Shown: piece by piece, positions 1 through 9,172 of the stretch
Layout: each line of letters starts with the position of its first letter
How positions within the stretch are numbered: the stretch's first letter is position 1
Source: Bacteroidota bacterium
Lineage (GTDB): Bacteria; Bacteroidota; Bacteroidia; Cytophagales; Cyclobacteriaceae
Direction: 5' to 3'
NCBI GenBank assembly: GCA_947470895.1
Contig: CANIVF010000002.1
Location: 60,110 to 124,109, forward strand
Length of the DNA stretch: 64,000 nt
The notes under the pieces: model-generated
What the model was told of the DNA's origin: nothing
The model's database searches: none
Seen by the model: only the letters and a program-made list of their open reading frames with translations
Translations under genes and position numbers: made by a program

Positions 1-453
1 ATCAAACGCGGCAACACGCTTTCCTGCTATAGGCCCGGTGCTCCACGTAAAAAAATAGGCTGTTGTATCGCTGAATAAATTGTAGTAGTGGTGAGGCTGA
101 GTGCTGCTTGGCTTGTATAACGATTTATCTAATGTTCCATCATTGGCCTCGCCATAAAACTCAATGTAGTCATCGGTGTTCAGTACGGCATCGGATTGCC
201 CCTTCACTAAAATAGCTTGTTCCTTTCCGCGATGAAACAGTTGAATCAACCGGGGATCAATTGCCGCTACTGGCACACCTGCATTTTGTAAATCCGAATA
301 GGTAAGCTTAAAAACTCCTTTCCTCACAATCGGTATTCTATAGTATTCCTGTCCTGGACGGAGCCAGTCATTGGAATACTGAGAGAATGCCTGCCAGGGT
401 ATTATGAAAAGAAAGCAAAAAAGTTGAAGTCCTGACCGCACAGTTTTTGTCAA
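1..453 (-). CDS. PorU/gingipain-like C25 peptidase-type protein, N-terminal part (runs off left edge)
   Basis: An uninterrupted minus-strand frame leaves the window at base 1, so only about 150 N-terminal residues are visible. After a short hydrophobic leader (LFCFLFIIP) comes a stretch including RIPIVRKGVFKLTY, DYIEFYGEANDG and YNLFSDTTAYFFTW. This pattern is typical of the N-terminal region of large C25 cysteine peptidase-like proteins of the type IX secretion system (PorU and its paralogues), which act at the outer membrane. The catalytic domain is outside the window, so activity cannot be judged. No ATG lies near the leader; TTG at 453 or GTG at 441 are the likely starts. The family call rests on recalled sequence pattern. 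Confidence 0.6.
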   Translation of the reverse strand, partial: MTKTVRSGLQLFCFLFIIPWQAFSQYSNDWLRPGQEYYRIPIVRKGVFKLTYSDLQNAGVPVAAIDPRLIQLFHRGKEQAILVKGQSDAVLNTDDYIEFYGEANDGTLDKSLYKPSSTQPHHYYNLFSDTTAYFFTWSTGPIAGKRVAAFD

Positions 454-630
454 TATGATGCCGGAATGAATACCAAAATCAAAAATACAGGTAACTATCC
501 GCTTTCACCCCTCGAAATCATTAAAATAAAGGCCTTTTTAAAAAAAGTTAAAAAATTTTCATCCAGTACTTGGCCATACATAGTACTTTCACGTATAACA
601 TCACAAGATCAGATCTTAACAAATGGATGT

Positions 631-966
631 ATGAACCTTGAAAACACACTAGTACAGATGAGAAAAGGCATATTGGAGTATTGCATCCTGCATATTATTT
701 CACGCGGTGAAGTGTATGCATCAGACATGCTGGATGAACTGACGGCCGCCAAGATGATAGTCGTGGAGGGCACGTTGTATCCACTCCTCACCCGCCTCAA
801 AAACGCGGGACTATTAGAATACAAATGGGTGGAATCGAAGTCGGGACCACCGCGAAAGTATTATAAATTAACTGAAGAAGGTGATACATTTCTGAAAGGG
901 TTAAGCGATACCTGGGAAGATCTTGTACGCTCTACCCAAATGATCAAAACCAAATCTAATAGCTAA
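631..966 (+). CDS. PadR family transcriptional regulator
   Basis: This 111-residue protein is a small winged-helix regulator. The stretch VYASDMLDEL followed by VVEGTLYPLLTRLKNAGLL and GPPRKYYKLTEEG is the hallmark PadR recognition helix and wing. The open frame extends upstream to 466, but that part is lysine-rich and unlike the family, and PadR proteins of this group normally start with MNLENT, so the ATG at 631 is preferred. It lies 35 bp upstream of a PspC-domain gene in the same direction. PadR plus PspC is a recurring Bacteroidota pair, so it probably represses its own operon and responds to envelope state. Regulation is inferred. Confidence 0.85.
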   Translation: MNLENTLVQMRKGILEYCILHIISRGEVYASDMLDELTAAKMIVVEGTLYPLLTRLKNAGLLEYKWVESKSGPPRKYYKLTEEGDTFLKGLSDTWEDLVRSTQMIKTKSNS

Positions 967-1001
967 CTTTCAATAACCCTGCTCATAACGATCGTTCGAA
1001 T

Positions 1002-3404
1002 ATGAAAAAGAATATCAGTATCAACATCAGCGGCATTATCTTCCACATTGAAGAGGACGGGTACGAAACCCTTCGTAAATACCTGGATTCGATCAAGCGC
1101 TACTTTGCTTCATTTGAAGACAGCAGCGAGATTCTCATCGATATAGAAAGCCGCATTGCCGAAATATTTTTAGCCAAACTGAATGAAGGTAAACAAGTGA
1201 TCACGTCAGAAGATGTGAATAGCCTGATTGCCACCATGGGTAGCGTAAGCGACTTTAAGGCAGCCGAAGAACAAGAATTGGGTGCCGAAGAATTTGCTTC
1301 TCAGGAAAACAACAATAAAAATCAGTCTTCCTCTACGGGCGCAGCCCGTGAAGCTTCTAAAAAACTATACCGCGACCAAAAACGAAAAATAGCTGGTGGT
1401 ATTTGCGCTGGATTAGGTCATTACTTCAACACCGATCCGGTGTGGCCACGATTACTCTTTGCATTATTAGTATTAGGTAGCTACGGAAGCTTACTGATTG
1501 TGTACATCATTCTGTGGATTGTGTTGCCGGCTTCTGAAGAGCTGGAAGAAGAGCCATCTGTAAAGAAAATGTATCGCGATAGTGAGAAGAAAGTAATTAG
1601 CGGTGTAGCAAGTGGTGTGGCTGCTTTTTTTGGAGTTGACATTGCCGTGATCCGCGTGCTGTTTGTACTGTTCGCCTTCTTTGGTGGATTAGGACTTCTG
1701 ACGTACATCATATTATGGATCGCGTTACCGGAAGCAAAAACCATTACCGAAAAAATGCAAATGCAAGGCGAAGCATTTACCCTATCGAACATTGAGACCA
1801 CCGTAAAGAAAAATCTGAACGAAAAGGACGATCAGGAAGAAAGTGTGTTAACCAAAATTGTGTTATTCCCTTTCCGATTAATCGCCATGATCATTGAAGG
1901 AATATCAAAAGTGCTTGGCCCGGTTTTTAAAGTAGCGGTCGATGTAATGCGCACCTTGATCGGTCTTTTTATCAGCCTTACTGGTCTTAGCATGTTTATC
2001 GCCATATTGGTTGCTGCTGGTCTTGTGTTGGGATTCATCTCCATCTCGGCACTACCAACGTGGTGGGATATTCCGGTAAGTGAATTTGGTTTTCCGATGG
2101 AAGCGTTTAGAAACTCCTTCCCAACCTGGACCATGGTATTTGCCTTTATTGCAGCCTTGATACCAACCATGTTTATCATTCTGATTGGCAATTCCATCAT
2201 CGCGAAGAAAATAGTATTTAATGCGCTGGTAGGGTGGTCCATGTTTGTACTTTTCTTCATTAGCGTTGGTGTCATAAGTTTCACCATCCCACAGATTATA
2301 TACTCATTCAAAGAAGAAGGTGAATACAGGGTGGAAAAAAGATTTACCATCAATGGAAAAACACCAGTATTAAAAGTAAATGAAGTTGGCCTGGACGATT
2401 ATGATGTAACTTCGATTACGATAAAAGGATATGAAGGCAATGATATCAAATTAGTGCAACGTTTTGAATCACAGGGAAACACGCGCAAGGCCGCAGGTGA
2501 AAATGCTCAAATGATTGACTACTCCGTAACGCAGAGCGATAGCATCATCACGTTTGATTCTAATATCAGCTTCAGGAAGGACGCTAAATTCAGAGCACAA
2601 CGATTGGACATGGATCTCTTTATACCGTATAACACTCTTTTTGTGGTTGAAGAAGGCATCTGGAGATTAATTGACAATAACTTCCGTGAGTATGATGGAT
2701 ATAGAGACTCCAATTTCAACAAGACCTGGAAAATGACCAAGGATGGATTTGAATGTGTGAATTGTGCTGAGCCATCTGAAAGAAAAATTGCTGAGTTAAA
2801 TGATCAGTATGGATTGAAAGATTTTAAGTCGGTAGATCTATCAGGCTTATTTGATGTGCGCATTGAACAGGGTGATGTATTTGCTGTGCAAATGACTGGC
2901 TCGGAAACCGAAAAGAAACGGTATGAAGTATATAGCGATCAGGAAACCTTAGTGATTGAGTATAAGAACAAAGACAAATTCTTCTGGAAGAAGGATTTGT
3001 TTGATGATGATAAAGTGAAGATAACCATCACCATGCCCGAGTTGAAAGAGCTTAGCGTGCAAGGTGCCGGCAAACTTAGATTTGATGGCTTCCATTCTCA
3101 AGACATCGAAGTAAAATTAACAGGAGCGGTAAATGGTGATGGCGATATCTATGCTGAAAACCTTACCATTGAATTAACGGGGGCCTCTACGCTGGACCTA
3201 AAAGGTGAAGGTCAGTTTATGGAAGCCAACCTGACTGGCGCTTGCGGTTTACGCGCATACAATTATCAAGTCAATCATGCCATTGTAGAAGCGCAAGGAG
3301 CTTCATCAGCTAAAGTATTTGTTACCAATAAACTGGAAATCGATAAAGGAGTAGCCAGTTCTGTTTCACATCGTGGTGATGCAGAAGTGATTACAAGAAA
3401 TTAA
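1002..3404 (+). CDS. PspC-domain membrane protein with C-terminal DUF2807-like beta domain
   Basis: This 800-residue envelope protein has two PspC domains, at about residues 117-177 (KLYRDQKRKIAGGICAGLG) and 188-248 (KMYRDSEKKVISGVASGVA), each ending in a membrane segment. Several more hydrophobic helices follow at about 285-440. The C-terminal half (about 610-795) is rich in short glycine-alternating beta strands such as LSVQGAGKLRF and IELTGASTLDL, typical of the DUF2807/GIN beta-helix domain. A conserved N-terminal region of about 85 residues precedes the first PspC domain. PspC proteins sense or buffer membrane stress. This one follows a PadR gene, so it is probably regulated by it. The exact role is unknown. 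Confidence 0.85.
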   Translation: MKKNISINISGIIFHIEEDGYETLRKYLDSIKRYFASFEDSSEILIDIESRIAEIFLAKLNEGKQVITSEDVNSLIATMGSVSDFKAAEEQELGAEEFASQENNNKNQSSSTGAAREASKKLYRDQKRKIAGGICAGLGHYFNTDPVWPRLLFALLVLGSYGSLLIVYIILWIVLPASEELEEEPSVKKMYRDSEKKVISGVASGVAAFFGVDIAVIRVLFVLFAFFGGLGLLTYIILWIALPEAKTITEKMQMQGEAFTLSNIETTVKKNLNEKDDQEESVLTKIVLFPFRLIAMIIEGISKVLGPVFKVAVDVMRTLIGLFISLTGLSMFIAILVAAGLVLGFISISALPTWWDIPVSEFGFPMEAFRNSFPTWTMVFAFIAALIPTMFIILIGNSIIAKKIVFNALVGWSMFVLFFISVGVISFTIPQIIYSFKEEGEYRVEKRFTINGKTPVLKVNEVGLDDYDVTSITIKGYEGNDIKLVQRFESQGNTRKAAGENAQMIDYSVTQSDSIITFDSNISFRKDAKFRAQRLDMDLFIPYNTLFVVEEGIWRLIDNNFREYDGYRDSNFNKTWKMTKDGFECVNCAEPSERKIAELNDQYGLKDFKSVDLSGLFDVRIEQGDVFAVQMTGSETEKKRYEVYSDQETLVIEYKNKDKFFWKKDLFDDDKVKITITMPELKELSVQGAGKLRFDGFHSQDIEVKLTGAVNGDGDIYAENLTIELTGASTLDLKGEGQFMEANLTGACGLRAYNYQVNHAIVEAQGASSAKVFVTNKLEIDKGVASSVSHRGDAEVITRN

Positions 3405-3421
3405 GGTTTCTCCCTTCATGG

Positions 3422-3456
3422 TGATTGCCCGATCAACGAAAGTTCATGGGCAATCA
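3422..3456. terminator. Inverted repeat after the PspC gene
   Basis: A perfect 9-bp inverted repeat (TGATTGCCC at 3422-3430, GGGCAATCA at 3448-3456) lies 17 bp after the stop codon of the PspC gene. There is no strong T-run directly after it, so it may be a weak terminator or an mRNA 3'-end hairpin. Confidence 0.4.
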
Positions 3457-3514
3457 TCGTTGAAGAGCTACCCTTTTTGGTATCTTTCTGAATAGAAAAA
3501 TATCAGATTTTATA

Positions 3515-4915
3515 ATGAACGTACGCCTAAAATTTCTGGGTGCTGCTCGCAGTGTAACAGGCTCAAAATATTTACTTGAAATTGACAACAAAAAAGTATT
3601 GATCGATTGCGGTCTCTTTCAAGGGCGAAAGGAATTACGACTTCGCAACTGGGACAGTCTACCAATAGATCCAAAAACGATCGACCTAGTTGTGATTACA
3701 CATTCACACATCGATCACATCGGATATTTGCCGCGCCTGGTGAAAGATGGTTTTCATGGTCGCATCGTGTGTACGCATGCTAGTGAAGACCTGATGCGGA
3801 TCATGCTTAAAGATGCTGCCAAACTTCAGGAAGAAGAAGCGTTATTTGCATTCAAGAAAGGATATTCCAAACACGATAAGCCCGAACCATTATTTACTGA
3901 AAAAGATGCTGAGCAGGTATTTGAGTTTGTCGATAGCGTTGGCTTCAAAAAAGAAATAAAACTATTGTCCAATCTTTCATTAGTCTATCATAATGCAGGT
4001 CATATTCTGGGTTCTGCGATTGCAGAGTTGATCTTGTCTGGAAATGGAACAAAAAAGAAAATTGTCTTCTCCGGAGATCTCGGTCGCTATGATGATCCAA
4101 TTATGAATCCGCCCAAAGCCATTGCAGAAGCGGATGTTTTATTGATTGAATCCACCTATGGAGATAGGGTGAATCCCATTGATCATGTTGAAAACGACTT
4201 AGCAAAAATCATCAACGAAGCCAACGAGCGTAATGGAGTCATTATCGTTCCGGCTTTTGCTGTTGGCCGAACACAATTAATGATCTACTATTTCCATATG
4301 TTAATGGAAAAGAAAGCTATTCCAACACTGCCAATTTACATTGACAGTCCTATGGCTATTAGCGTCACGGATTTATATGAACGCCATTCCGATGAGCACA
4401 AAATACAAGTGACACGCACTGATGGCAAGATGATCAGCATCTTCGATGATCCTCATGTTCATTTTTGTAATTCACGGGAAAGCTCTAAAGCCTTGAATGA
4501 TATCAAGAAGCCTTGTATTATCATATCATCAAGCGGTATGGCCACTGGAGGCAGGGTGTTGCATCACTTGTTCCATCGCCTCGGAAGAGAAAATGACACG
4601 GTTCTTTTTGCTGGTTATCAGGCAGAAGGTTCACGCGGAAGGCGTATGATGGACGGAGAACCAACGGTAAAAATATTTGGTGAAGAAGTTCCTGTTAAAT
4701 GTCAGGTTCGCGTGATCAATGGGTTATCCGCCCATGCCGATCAGACTGAATTGTTACGATGGTTGGAGAATTTCAAAAAGAGTCCGAAGATAACCTTCGT
4801 CACACACGGTGAACTGGAAAGTGCCACCACCCTCTCAAGGAAAATAAAAGAAAAAGGATGGAACACCATCATTCCCGAGTATCTCGAAAGCATCGAGCTT
4901 TTTGATGGTATTTAG
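3515..4915 (+). CDS. MBL-fold beta-CASP RNA nuclease (YSH1/CPSF-like)
   Basis: This 466-residue cytoplasmic protein has the metallo-beta-lactamase motif HSHIDH at residues 63-68, the metal-ligand stretch GHILGSAI near 162 and FSGDLGR near 187. The beta-CASP part includes FAVGRTQ and SSSGMATGGR, followed by the C-terminal LSAHAD and THGE histidine motifs. This set defines bacterial relatives of CPSF-73/Ysh1 that act as RNA endonucleases or exonucleases using two zinc ions. All key residues are present and the length is normal. It is a single gene with no obvious partner. The RNA substrate is not known. Confidence 0.9.
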   Translation: MNVRLKFLGAARSVTGSKYLLEIDNKKVLIDCGLFQGRKELRLRNWDSLPIDPKTIDLVVITHSHIDHIGYLPRLVKDGFHGRIVCTHASEDLMRIMLKDAAKLQEEEALFAFKKGYSKHDKPEPLFTEKDAEQVFEFVDSVGFKKEIKLLSNLSLVYHNAGHILGSAIAELILSGNGTKKKIVFSGDLGRYDDPIMNPPKAIAEADVLLIESTYGDRVNPIDHVENDLAKIINEANERNGVIIVPAFAVGRTQLMIYYFHMLMEKKAIPTLPIYIDSPMAISVTDLYERHSDEHKIQVTRTDGKMISIFDDPHVHFCNSRESSKALNDIKKPCIIISSSGMATGGRVLHHLFHRLGRENDTVLFAGYQAEGSRGRRMMDGEPTVKIFGEEVPVKCQVRVINGLSAHADQTELLRWLENFKKSPKITFVTHGELESATTLSRKIKEKGWNTIIPEYLESIELFDGI

Positions 4916-5061
4916 GAATATTAGGCTGATCCAGACTATCTGCCCCATAAGCCGTTCTAAATCCTCGGAAACGGCTGTATATTAAAAATAATCTTAAAAA
5001 TTTTTTTTACTGGATGCAACCCCGCCATCGGGTTTCGCATCTTGTAATAGCATTTGATCCC

Positions 5062-5631
5062 ATGGAGTTTACAATATACCGGGCTAAAGACGTAGAACTG
5101 ATTGAAGCCTGCAAACGAAAAAACGCTCAGGCTCAAAAGAGTCTCTATGATCACTATGCAGGTAAGTTGTATGCCTTGTGCTGCCGGTATATCAAAGAAA
5201 AGATGGAAGCAGAAGATGTATTGATCATCGCGTTCACCAAAATTCTCGACCGTATTGATCAATTCAAAGGGGAAGGAAGTTTTGAAGGCTGGATGAAACG
5301 CATTGTGCTGAATGAATCGCTCACGTATTTGAGAAGAAACAAAAACATGTACCAGGAGATGGACATCGAGGCAGCTGATCGCGAACCCGATTTCGAAAAA
5401 TTGGAAAGCCACCTGCAAGCCGAAGACCTGATGAAATTAATTGAAGCACTTCCATCCGGATATCGAATTGTGTTCAATCTCTATGCGATTGATGGGTATT
5501 CGCACAAAGAAATAGGAGAGCAGTTGGGAATTAGTGAGAATACCTCCAAGTCGCAACTGAGTCGCGCACGGTTAGCCCTGCAAAAAAGTCTACGGGATAG
5601 TGAAAAGAATTTAATTCAAAAAACGATTTGA
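5062..5631 (+). CDS. ECF-type RNA polymerase sigma factor
   Basis: This 190-residue sigma-70 family protein has a region 2 (ACKRKNAQAQKSLYDHYAG, then EAEDVLIIAFTKILDRI) and a region 4 helix-turn-helix (LPSGYRIVFNLYAIDGYSHKEIGEQLGIS). The frame is open back to 5014, but the added residues do not resemble the family and the ATG at 5062 directly precedes the conserved part. The next gene starts 1 bp after the stop and encodes a single-pass membrane protein, so that protein is the likely anti-sigma partner. The third gene, a barrel protein, may be in the same operon. Confidence 0.88.
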   Translation: MEFTIYRAKDVELIEACKRKNAQAQKSLYDHYAGKLYALCCRYIKEKMEAEDVLIIAFTKILDRIDQFKGEGSFEGWMKRIVLNESLTYLRRNKNMYQEMDIEAADREPDFEKLESHLQAEDLMKLIEALPSGYRIVFNLYAIDGYSHKEIGEQLGISENTSKSQLSRARLALQKSLRDSEKNLIQKTI

Positions 5632-5632
5632 T

Positions 5633-6304
5633 ATGAGCAACCGTATCGACCAAATATTTAAAGAAAAGCTGAGCGACCATAAGGTTGCGCCATCAGCAGA
5701 GGCGTGGATGAAAGTTCAATCTAGACTATCAAAAAAAAATAAGTCGGCAATAATCTGGCGCATGGCTGCAGTGTTTGTTTTGTTCGGAGTGCTCATTGGC
5801 GTATGGTATTTTTTAAGTGCTGATGAAACCATTACCTCTTCACCACTCACTGCAAAAAAAGAAATCGAAAAACCAATTGAACCCATTAAAGAGAATACAA
5901 AACCAAATATTGCCCAAACATCCAAACCAGAAAGAAGGAGAAAAGAAATTTCCACGGATGAAATCAAAAAGAAAATACAAAATTCAGATACTGAAAACAT
6001 CATAAAGAATAACCTTGAAACCCAAAAACAGGTAGAAGAAGTTACAATTACTGAGTCAGTTCTCATTGCTCAATCCAAGATAAAAGAAAAGCCAATCGTG
6101 ATTGAATTCTTTCTGCCACCGGTCGCCAAGGAGCTAACCGTAGCCGTAACACAAACTGCGGTGGAAACTAACTCTGGCTTGAAAAAAATACTAGATGCCG
6201 CACTCAATATGAAAAATGGTGATTCTGACCTGAGTAGTATTCGAAATGCGAAAAACCAACTATTTGCTCTAGACTTTAGAAAAGATAAAACAAAAAGTAA
6301 CTAA
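5633..6304 (+). CDS. Single-pass membrane protein, possible anti-sigma factor
   Basis: No close family is recognised. The 223-residue protein has a short cytoplasmic N-terminus (about 45 residues), one membrane segment at about 46-62 (MAAVFVLFGVLIGVWYF) and a lysine/glutamate-rich periplasmic part. This layout and the position 1 bp after an ECF sigma gene suggest an anti-sigma factor that holds the sigma factor at the membrane. There is no recognisable zinc-binding anti-sigma motif. The role is inferred from layout and context only. Confidence 0.6.
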   Translation: MSNRIDQIFKEKLSDHKVAPSAEAWMKVQSRLSKKNKSAIIWRMAAVFVLFGVLIGVWYFLSADETITSSPLTAKKEIEKPIEPIKENTKPNIAQTSKPERRRKEISTDEIKKKIQNSDTENIIKNNLETQKQVEEVTITESVLIAQSKIKEKPIVIEFFLPPVAKELTVAVTQTAVETNSGLKKILDAALNMKNGDSDLSSIRNAKNQLFALDFRKDKTKSN

Positions 6305-6315
6305 TTATTACGAAC

Positions 6316-7314
6316 ATGAAAAAGAGAATTGTAATTGCTCTCGCACTCTTACTATCCGGAACTTTTATTCAAGCACAAAAAAAAGCAGCGGATACAGTAG
6401 TTGTCAAAGTAGGAGAAGCCAGTAAAATAACGTTCACCATTCAAAGCAAAGAAGATCTTGAAACGTTGAAGAAATATGACCTCCAAGCATTAATGAATGA
6501 TCTGATCAGTAAGTTGGAACAAAAAGATACCACCTCCAATATTCGTTCATCACAAGAGTACCTGAAAAAGGAGTGGACTGAAGAAATTTCTGCCATAAAG
6601 GAATCTGAGGAAAATAATGATCAAGAAGAAGACTGGGGCTCTGGTGATCGCGATAAAAATCGGCACAATAGACGCACCTACCAATCATTCAACTTTGATC
6701 TGGGAACGAACAACTATCTTTCCAGTGGAAAATTTCCTGATCAGAATAATAGCCTTTACACCGTTAAGCCATGGGGTTCATGGTATGTTGGCCTCAACTT
6801 CGTGCAGCGCACACGGGTGGCTAATAAATTTTACCTGGAGTGGAGCTTAGGTGCAAGCTGGTATAACTTCAAGTTTCAAAATGAGCAAACGCAAATAACG
6901 AAAGACAATAGTTCTGTGCACTTTGCCTTAGATACACGTGATCTTGATTTCAAAAAAAGCAAATTAACAGCCACCTATCTCAACGCCTCGATCGTACCCA
7001 TGATCGACTGTGGCGGCAACACAAGAAAACCAAGCTTCTTCGATGATCGAAATTCAGATTCCTTCAGAATTGGTGTTGGCCCTTATGTTGGTTATCGAAT
7101 CGATAGTTACTCCAAACAAGTATTCGAAGAGAATGGTGACGAACATAAACCAAAAGAACATGACAATTTCTATCTGAATAACATTCGCTATGGATTGCGC
7201 ACTCAGGTAGGATTCAAAGATGTAGATCTATTCTTCAACTATGATCTGAATGATCTATTCGCAGAAAACAAAGGGCCCAGGTTAAATGCCTTCAGCTTCG
7301 GAGTAACATTTTAA
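6316..7314 (+). CDS. Exported outer-membrane beta-barrel-like protein of unknown function
   Basis: This 332-residue protein has a clear signal peptide (MKKRIVIALALLLSGTFIQA, cleavage before Q). A charged, partly helical region follows (about 60-115). The rest alternates aromatic and polar residues, for example YVGLNFVQRTRV, FYLEWSLGASWYNF and FRIGVGPYVGYRID, and ends in AFSFGVTF with a terminal phenylalanine as expected for outer-membrane barrels. It starts 11 bp after the putative anti-sigma gene, so it may be an operon member or target of that sigma factor. No specific function can be assigned. Confidence 0.7.
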   Translation: MKKRIVIALALLLSGTFIQAQKKAADTVVVKVGEASKITFTIQSKEDLETLKKYDLQALMNDLISKLEQKDTTSNIRSSQEYLKKEWTEEISAIKESEENNDQEEDWGSGDRDKNRHNRRTYQSFNFDLGTNNYLSSGKFPDQNNSLYTVKPWGSWYVGLNFVQRTRVANKFYLEWSLGASWYNFKFQNEQTQITKDNSSVHFALDTRDLDFKKSKLTATYLNASIVPMIDCGGNTRKPSFFDDRNSDSFRIGVGPYVGYRIDSYSKQVFEENGDEHKPKEHDNFYLNNIRYGLRTQVGFKDVDLFFNYDLNDLFAENKGPRLNAFSFGVTF

Positions 7315-7334
7315 TCTTGATCCAAATCCAGATG

Positions 7335-7367
7335 GTCCGTATTGAACTAAGCGATACGGACTTTTTT
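7335..7367. terminator. Rho-independent terminator between convergent genes
   Basis: An 8-bp perfect stem (GTCCGTAT at 7335-7342, ATACGGAC at 7354-7361) is followed by six T residues. It lies between the plus-strand barrel gene and the minus-strand membrane gene, whose stop codon overlaps the T-run at 7366. It serves the plus strand; the stem may also work on the minus strand. Confidence 0.85.
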
Positions 7368-7863
7368 ATTTGAATGCCTCACCACGTGTTATCACCATTT
7401 GGTGCTCATCACCACGTAAGTTTAAAAGTCGGCACACTCGACCTGGTGTTGGCCATTGCATAAAATACCAAAAAAAAAGAATGGCAAAGGCTATCGCAAA
7501 GTAGCTATCTCCTGTAAAAAATAAAGCCATTGAAATAAACAATATGGTCAATGAAATAGCTACCATCTTTCGCGTTAATACCGTTCCCAGTCTCTCTAAT
7601 TTAATTCCCAAGCCAACCTCTTTGGCTATCGCGCGAGCTTGATTTTTTGTTCTTATCTGAACGATCGTTAGGGCTACTAAAGTAAAAACACCTGATACAA
7701 AAAATAATAGGCTGGAATTCTCCTGATTCAATAAAACCAGTTCGGGCAGTTTAAATACAGGCTGGCTATAGAACAAAGCAAAGGTGATCAGAGGCAACAT
7801 CATGAGTTGGTATCCCCTATTGTTCAACTTATAAAAGTAGTCCTTCACTGAATTGAACTCCAT
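7366..7863 (-). CDS. Small integral membrane protein of unknown function
   Basis: No family is recognised. The 165-residue protein has about four hydrophobic segments, near residues 17-35, 50-68, 96-113 and 116-133, with charged loops between (IRTKNQARAIAKEVGLGIKL). It has no signal peptide. It is transcribed divergently from the TetR gene at 7926 and shares a 60-bp spacer containing an inverted repeat, so the TetR protein may control it. Confidence 0.65.
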   Translation of the reverse strand: MEFNSVKDYFYKLNNRGYQLMMLPLITFALFYSQPVFKLPELVLLNQENSSLLFFVSGVFTLVALTIVQIRTKNQARAIAKEVGLGIKLERLGTVLTRKMVAISLTILFISMALFFTGDSYFAIAFAILFFWYFMQWPTPGRVCRLLNLRGDEHQMVITRGEAFK

Positions 7864-7873
7864 TTTTGATAGT

Positions 7874-7891
7874 ATTTGAATTTTATCAAAT
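7874..7891. promoter_or_regulatory. Candidate TetR operator
   Basis: The inverted repeat ATTTGA-N6-TCAAAT sits in the 62-bp spacer between the divergent membrane-protein and TetR genes. Its position and symmetry fit an operator for the adjacent TetR protein. Binding is inferred. Confidence 0.4.
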
Positions 7892-7925
7892 TTAATTAAT
7901 TAACTTGGCACAACGATTAGTGAAA

Positions 7926-8513
7926 ATGGAAGCAGTAGCAAATCTCTCCCGCAAAGAACAAGTAATACGAAGTGCCGCTGAATTATTTCGCGAAAAAGGA
8001 TATGCGGCCTCCTCGATGCGCGACCTGGCTCAGAAACTTGGTATCGAAGCAGCCAGCCTTTACTCTCATATTAAATCCAAAGAAGAAATTCTTCAGTATC
8101 TGTGTTTCGACATGGCCACTGAATTTAGAAAGTCTTTGATGGAAGTTGAAAAGAAAAATGTTTCGGCTACCGAAAAGCTTAAACTGGGTATTGTAGGTCA
8201 CATTCAAGTGATGGCCAAAGACCTCACAGCCTCTGCCGTATTTATGAATGAACACCGTCATTTGAGTCAGGCTCATTTGCGTGAATTTCTTTTACTCAGG
8301 ATTAATTACATCAATCGTTTCAAAACAATCATTGAAGAAGGAACACGCAATGGTGAGTTTAAAGAAACTATTGATAAGAAGCTCGCTGTAATGACGCTCT
8401 TCTCATCCCTCAACTGGATGCCCATGTGGTATGACCCAGCCAGTAAAATTGACCCTCAAAATCTAGGTCAGCAACTTGCCGATATGCTCGTTAATGGCTT
8501 AAAGAAATCCTAA
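7926..8513 (+). CDS. TetR/AcrR family regulator, PaaR-like by context
   Basis: This 195-residue regulator has the TetR DNA-binding domain at about 8-55 (VIRSAAELFREKGYAASSM, then LAQKLGIEAASLYSHIKSKEE), followed by an all-helical ligand domain. A TTG at 7905 would add seven residues; the ATG at 7926 fits the family better. Directly downstream lie broken paaC and paaD genes. TetR proteins commonly regulate phenylacetate operons, so this is probably the surviving regulator of a lost pathway. The frame is intact, so it may still regulate itself, the divergent membrane gene or other targets. Confidence 0.85.
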   Translation: MEAVANLSRKEQVIRSAAELFREKGYAASSMRDLAQKLGIEAASLYSHIKSKEEILQYLCFDMATEFRKSLMEVEKKNVSATEKLKLGIVGHIQVMAKDLTASAVFMNEHRHLSQAHLREFLLLRINYINRFKTIIEEGTRNGEFKETIDKKLAVMTLFSSLNWMPMWYDPASKIDPQNLGQQLADMLVNGLKKS

Positions 8514-8608
8514 AAATCCTACATCCTTATTTTTTGATAGTCCAGACTATCCTTTCTAAGTCTTGTACTCCTATTGCAAACGATTATTAGTCGTAAAACA
8601 AGTCCATC

Positions 8609-9172
8609 ATGTACGGAGGCGGAAATACATTTGAAGGCGTTAAAGCGGAGAGCATTGCTCAAGAAGATCCGATTAAGCTTGCCGAATACGACTTCAGTTT
8701 GATCAGGCATTTTCTGTATGGTACGGCAGAAGCGATATGATTCGAAGTACTTACCGGCTCTTCTTTTGAACCATTGGCTGAATTGGCCACAAAAATCCGT
8801 GGCGAATTACGATATCACACGCAGCACACTAATACGAGGATCAAACAACTTGGCTCAGCTACTACCGAAAGTAAAGTGCATCTTCAGAAATCATTAGAAT
8901 ACACGCTATCCTTTGCATTGAGCATCTTTCAAGAATCTCCTTACGAAACTGAACTCATCAACAGCGGCATCTTTGAAGGTGAACAGAAATTAAAGGATAA
9001 GTGGCTGGCACAGATTCAAAAGATATTTGATCAATCCAGTCTGCAGTTGCCGGATGCGAAAATCATTCAACCCATCCTCGGAAGTAGAGCTGGAAAACAT
9101 AGTGAACATCTTCAACGTTTGGTAAATGAAATCAGTAAGGTATTTAATAGGGACCCAACCGCAGAATGATAA
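8609..9172 (+). pseudogene. paaC: Broken paaC (phenylacetyl-CoA epoxidase subunit), apparently joined to a short foreign start
   Basis: One frame runs from ATG 8609 to TAA 9170-9172 with two in-frame TGA stops, at 8738-8740 and 9167-9169. From about AEYDFSLIRHFLY onward it matches the C-terminal two thirds of PaaC (LAELATKIRGELRYHTQHTN, ESPYETELINSGIFEG, RAGKHSEHLQRLVNE). The last TGA stands where the family ends in a conserved Trp (PTAEW), directly before a TAA that would be the original stop. The first 14 or so codons (MYGGGNTFEG) do not look like PaaC and may be the start of a paaA-type gene fused by a deletion. About the first third of PaaC is missing. In life PaaC is the structural subunit of the epoxidase; this copy cannot make it. 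Confidence 0.85.

Noticed and set aside
466..630. N-terminal extension of the PadR protein by 55 residues
   Set aside because: The added part is lysine-rich and unlike the family; the ATG at 631 gives a normal PadR.
5817..6005. 62-codon open frame rich in lysine within the putative anti-sigma gene
   Set aside because: It lies fully inside another gene in a different frame, and composition explains it.
8738..9169. In-frame TGA codons in place of Trp in paaC and in the RraA remnant, possible stop-codon recoding
   Set aside because: Intact genes in the window use TGA as a normal stop (for example AlkB at 13253-13255), and the same remnants also have TAA stops, frameshifts and lost cysteines, so decay is the simpler reading.
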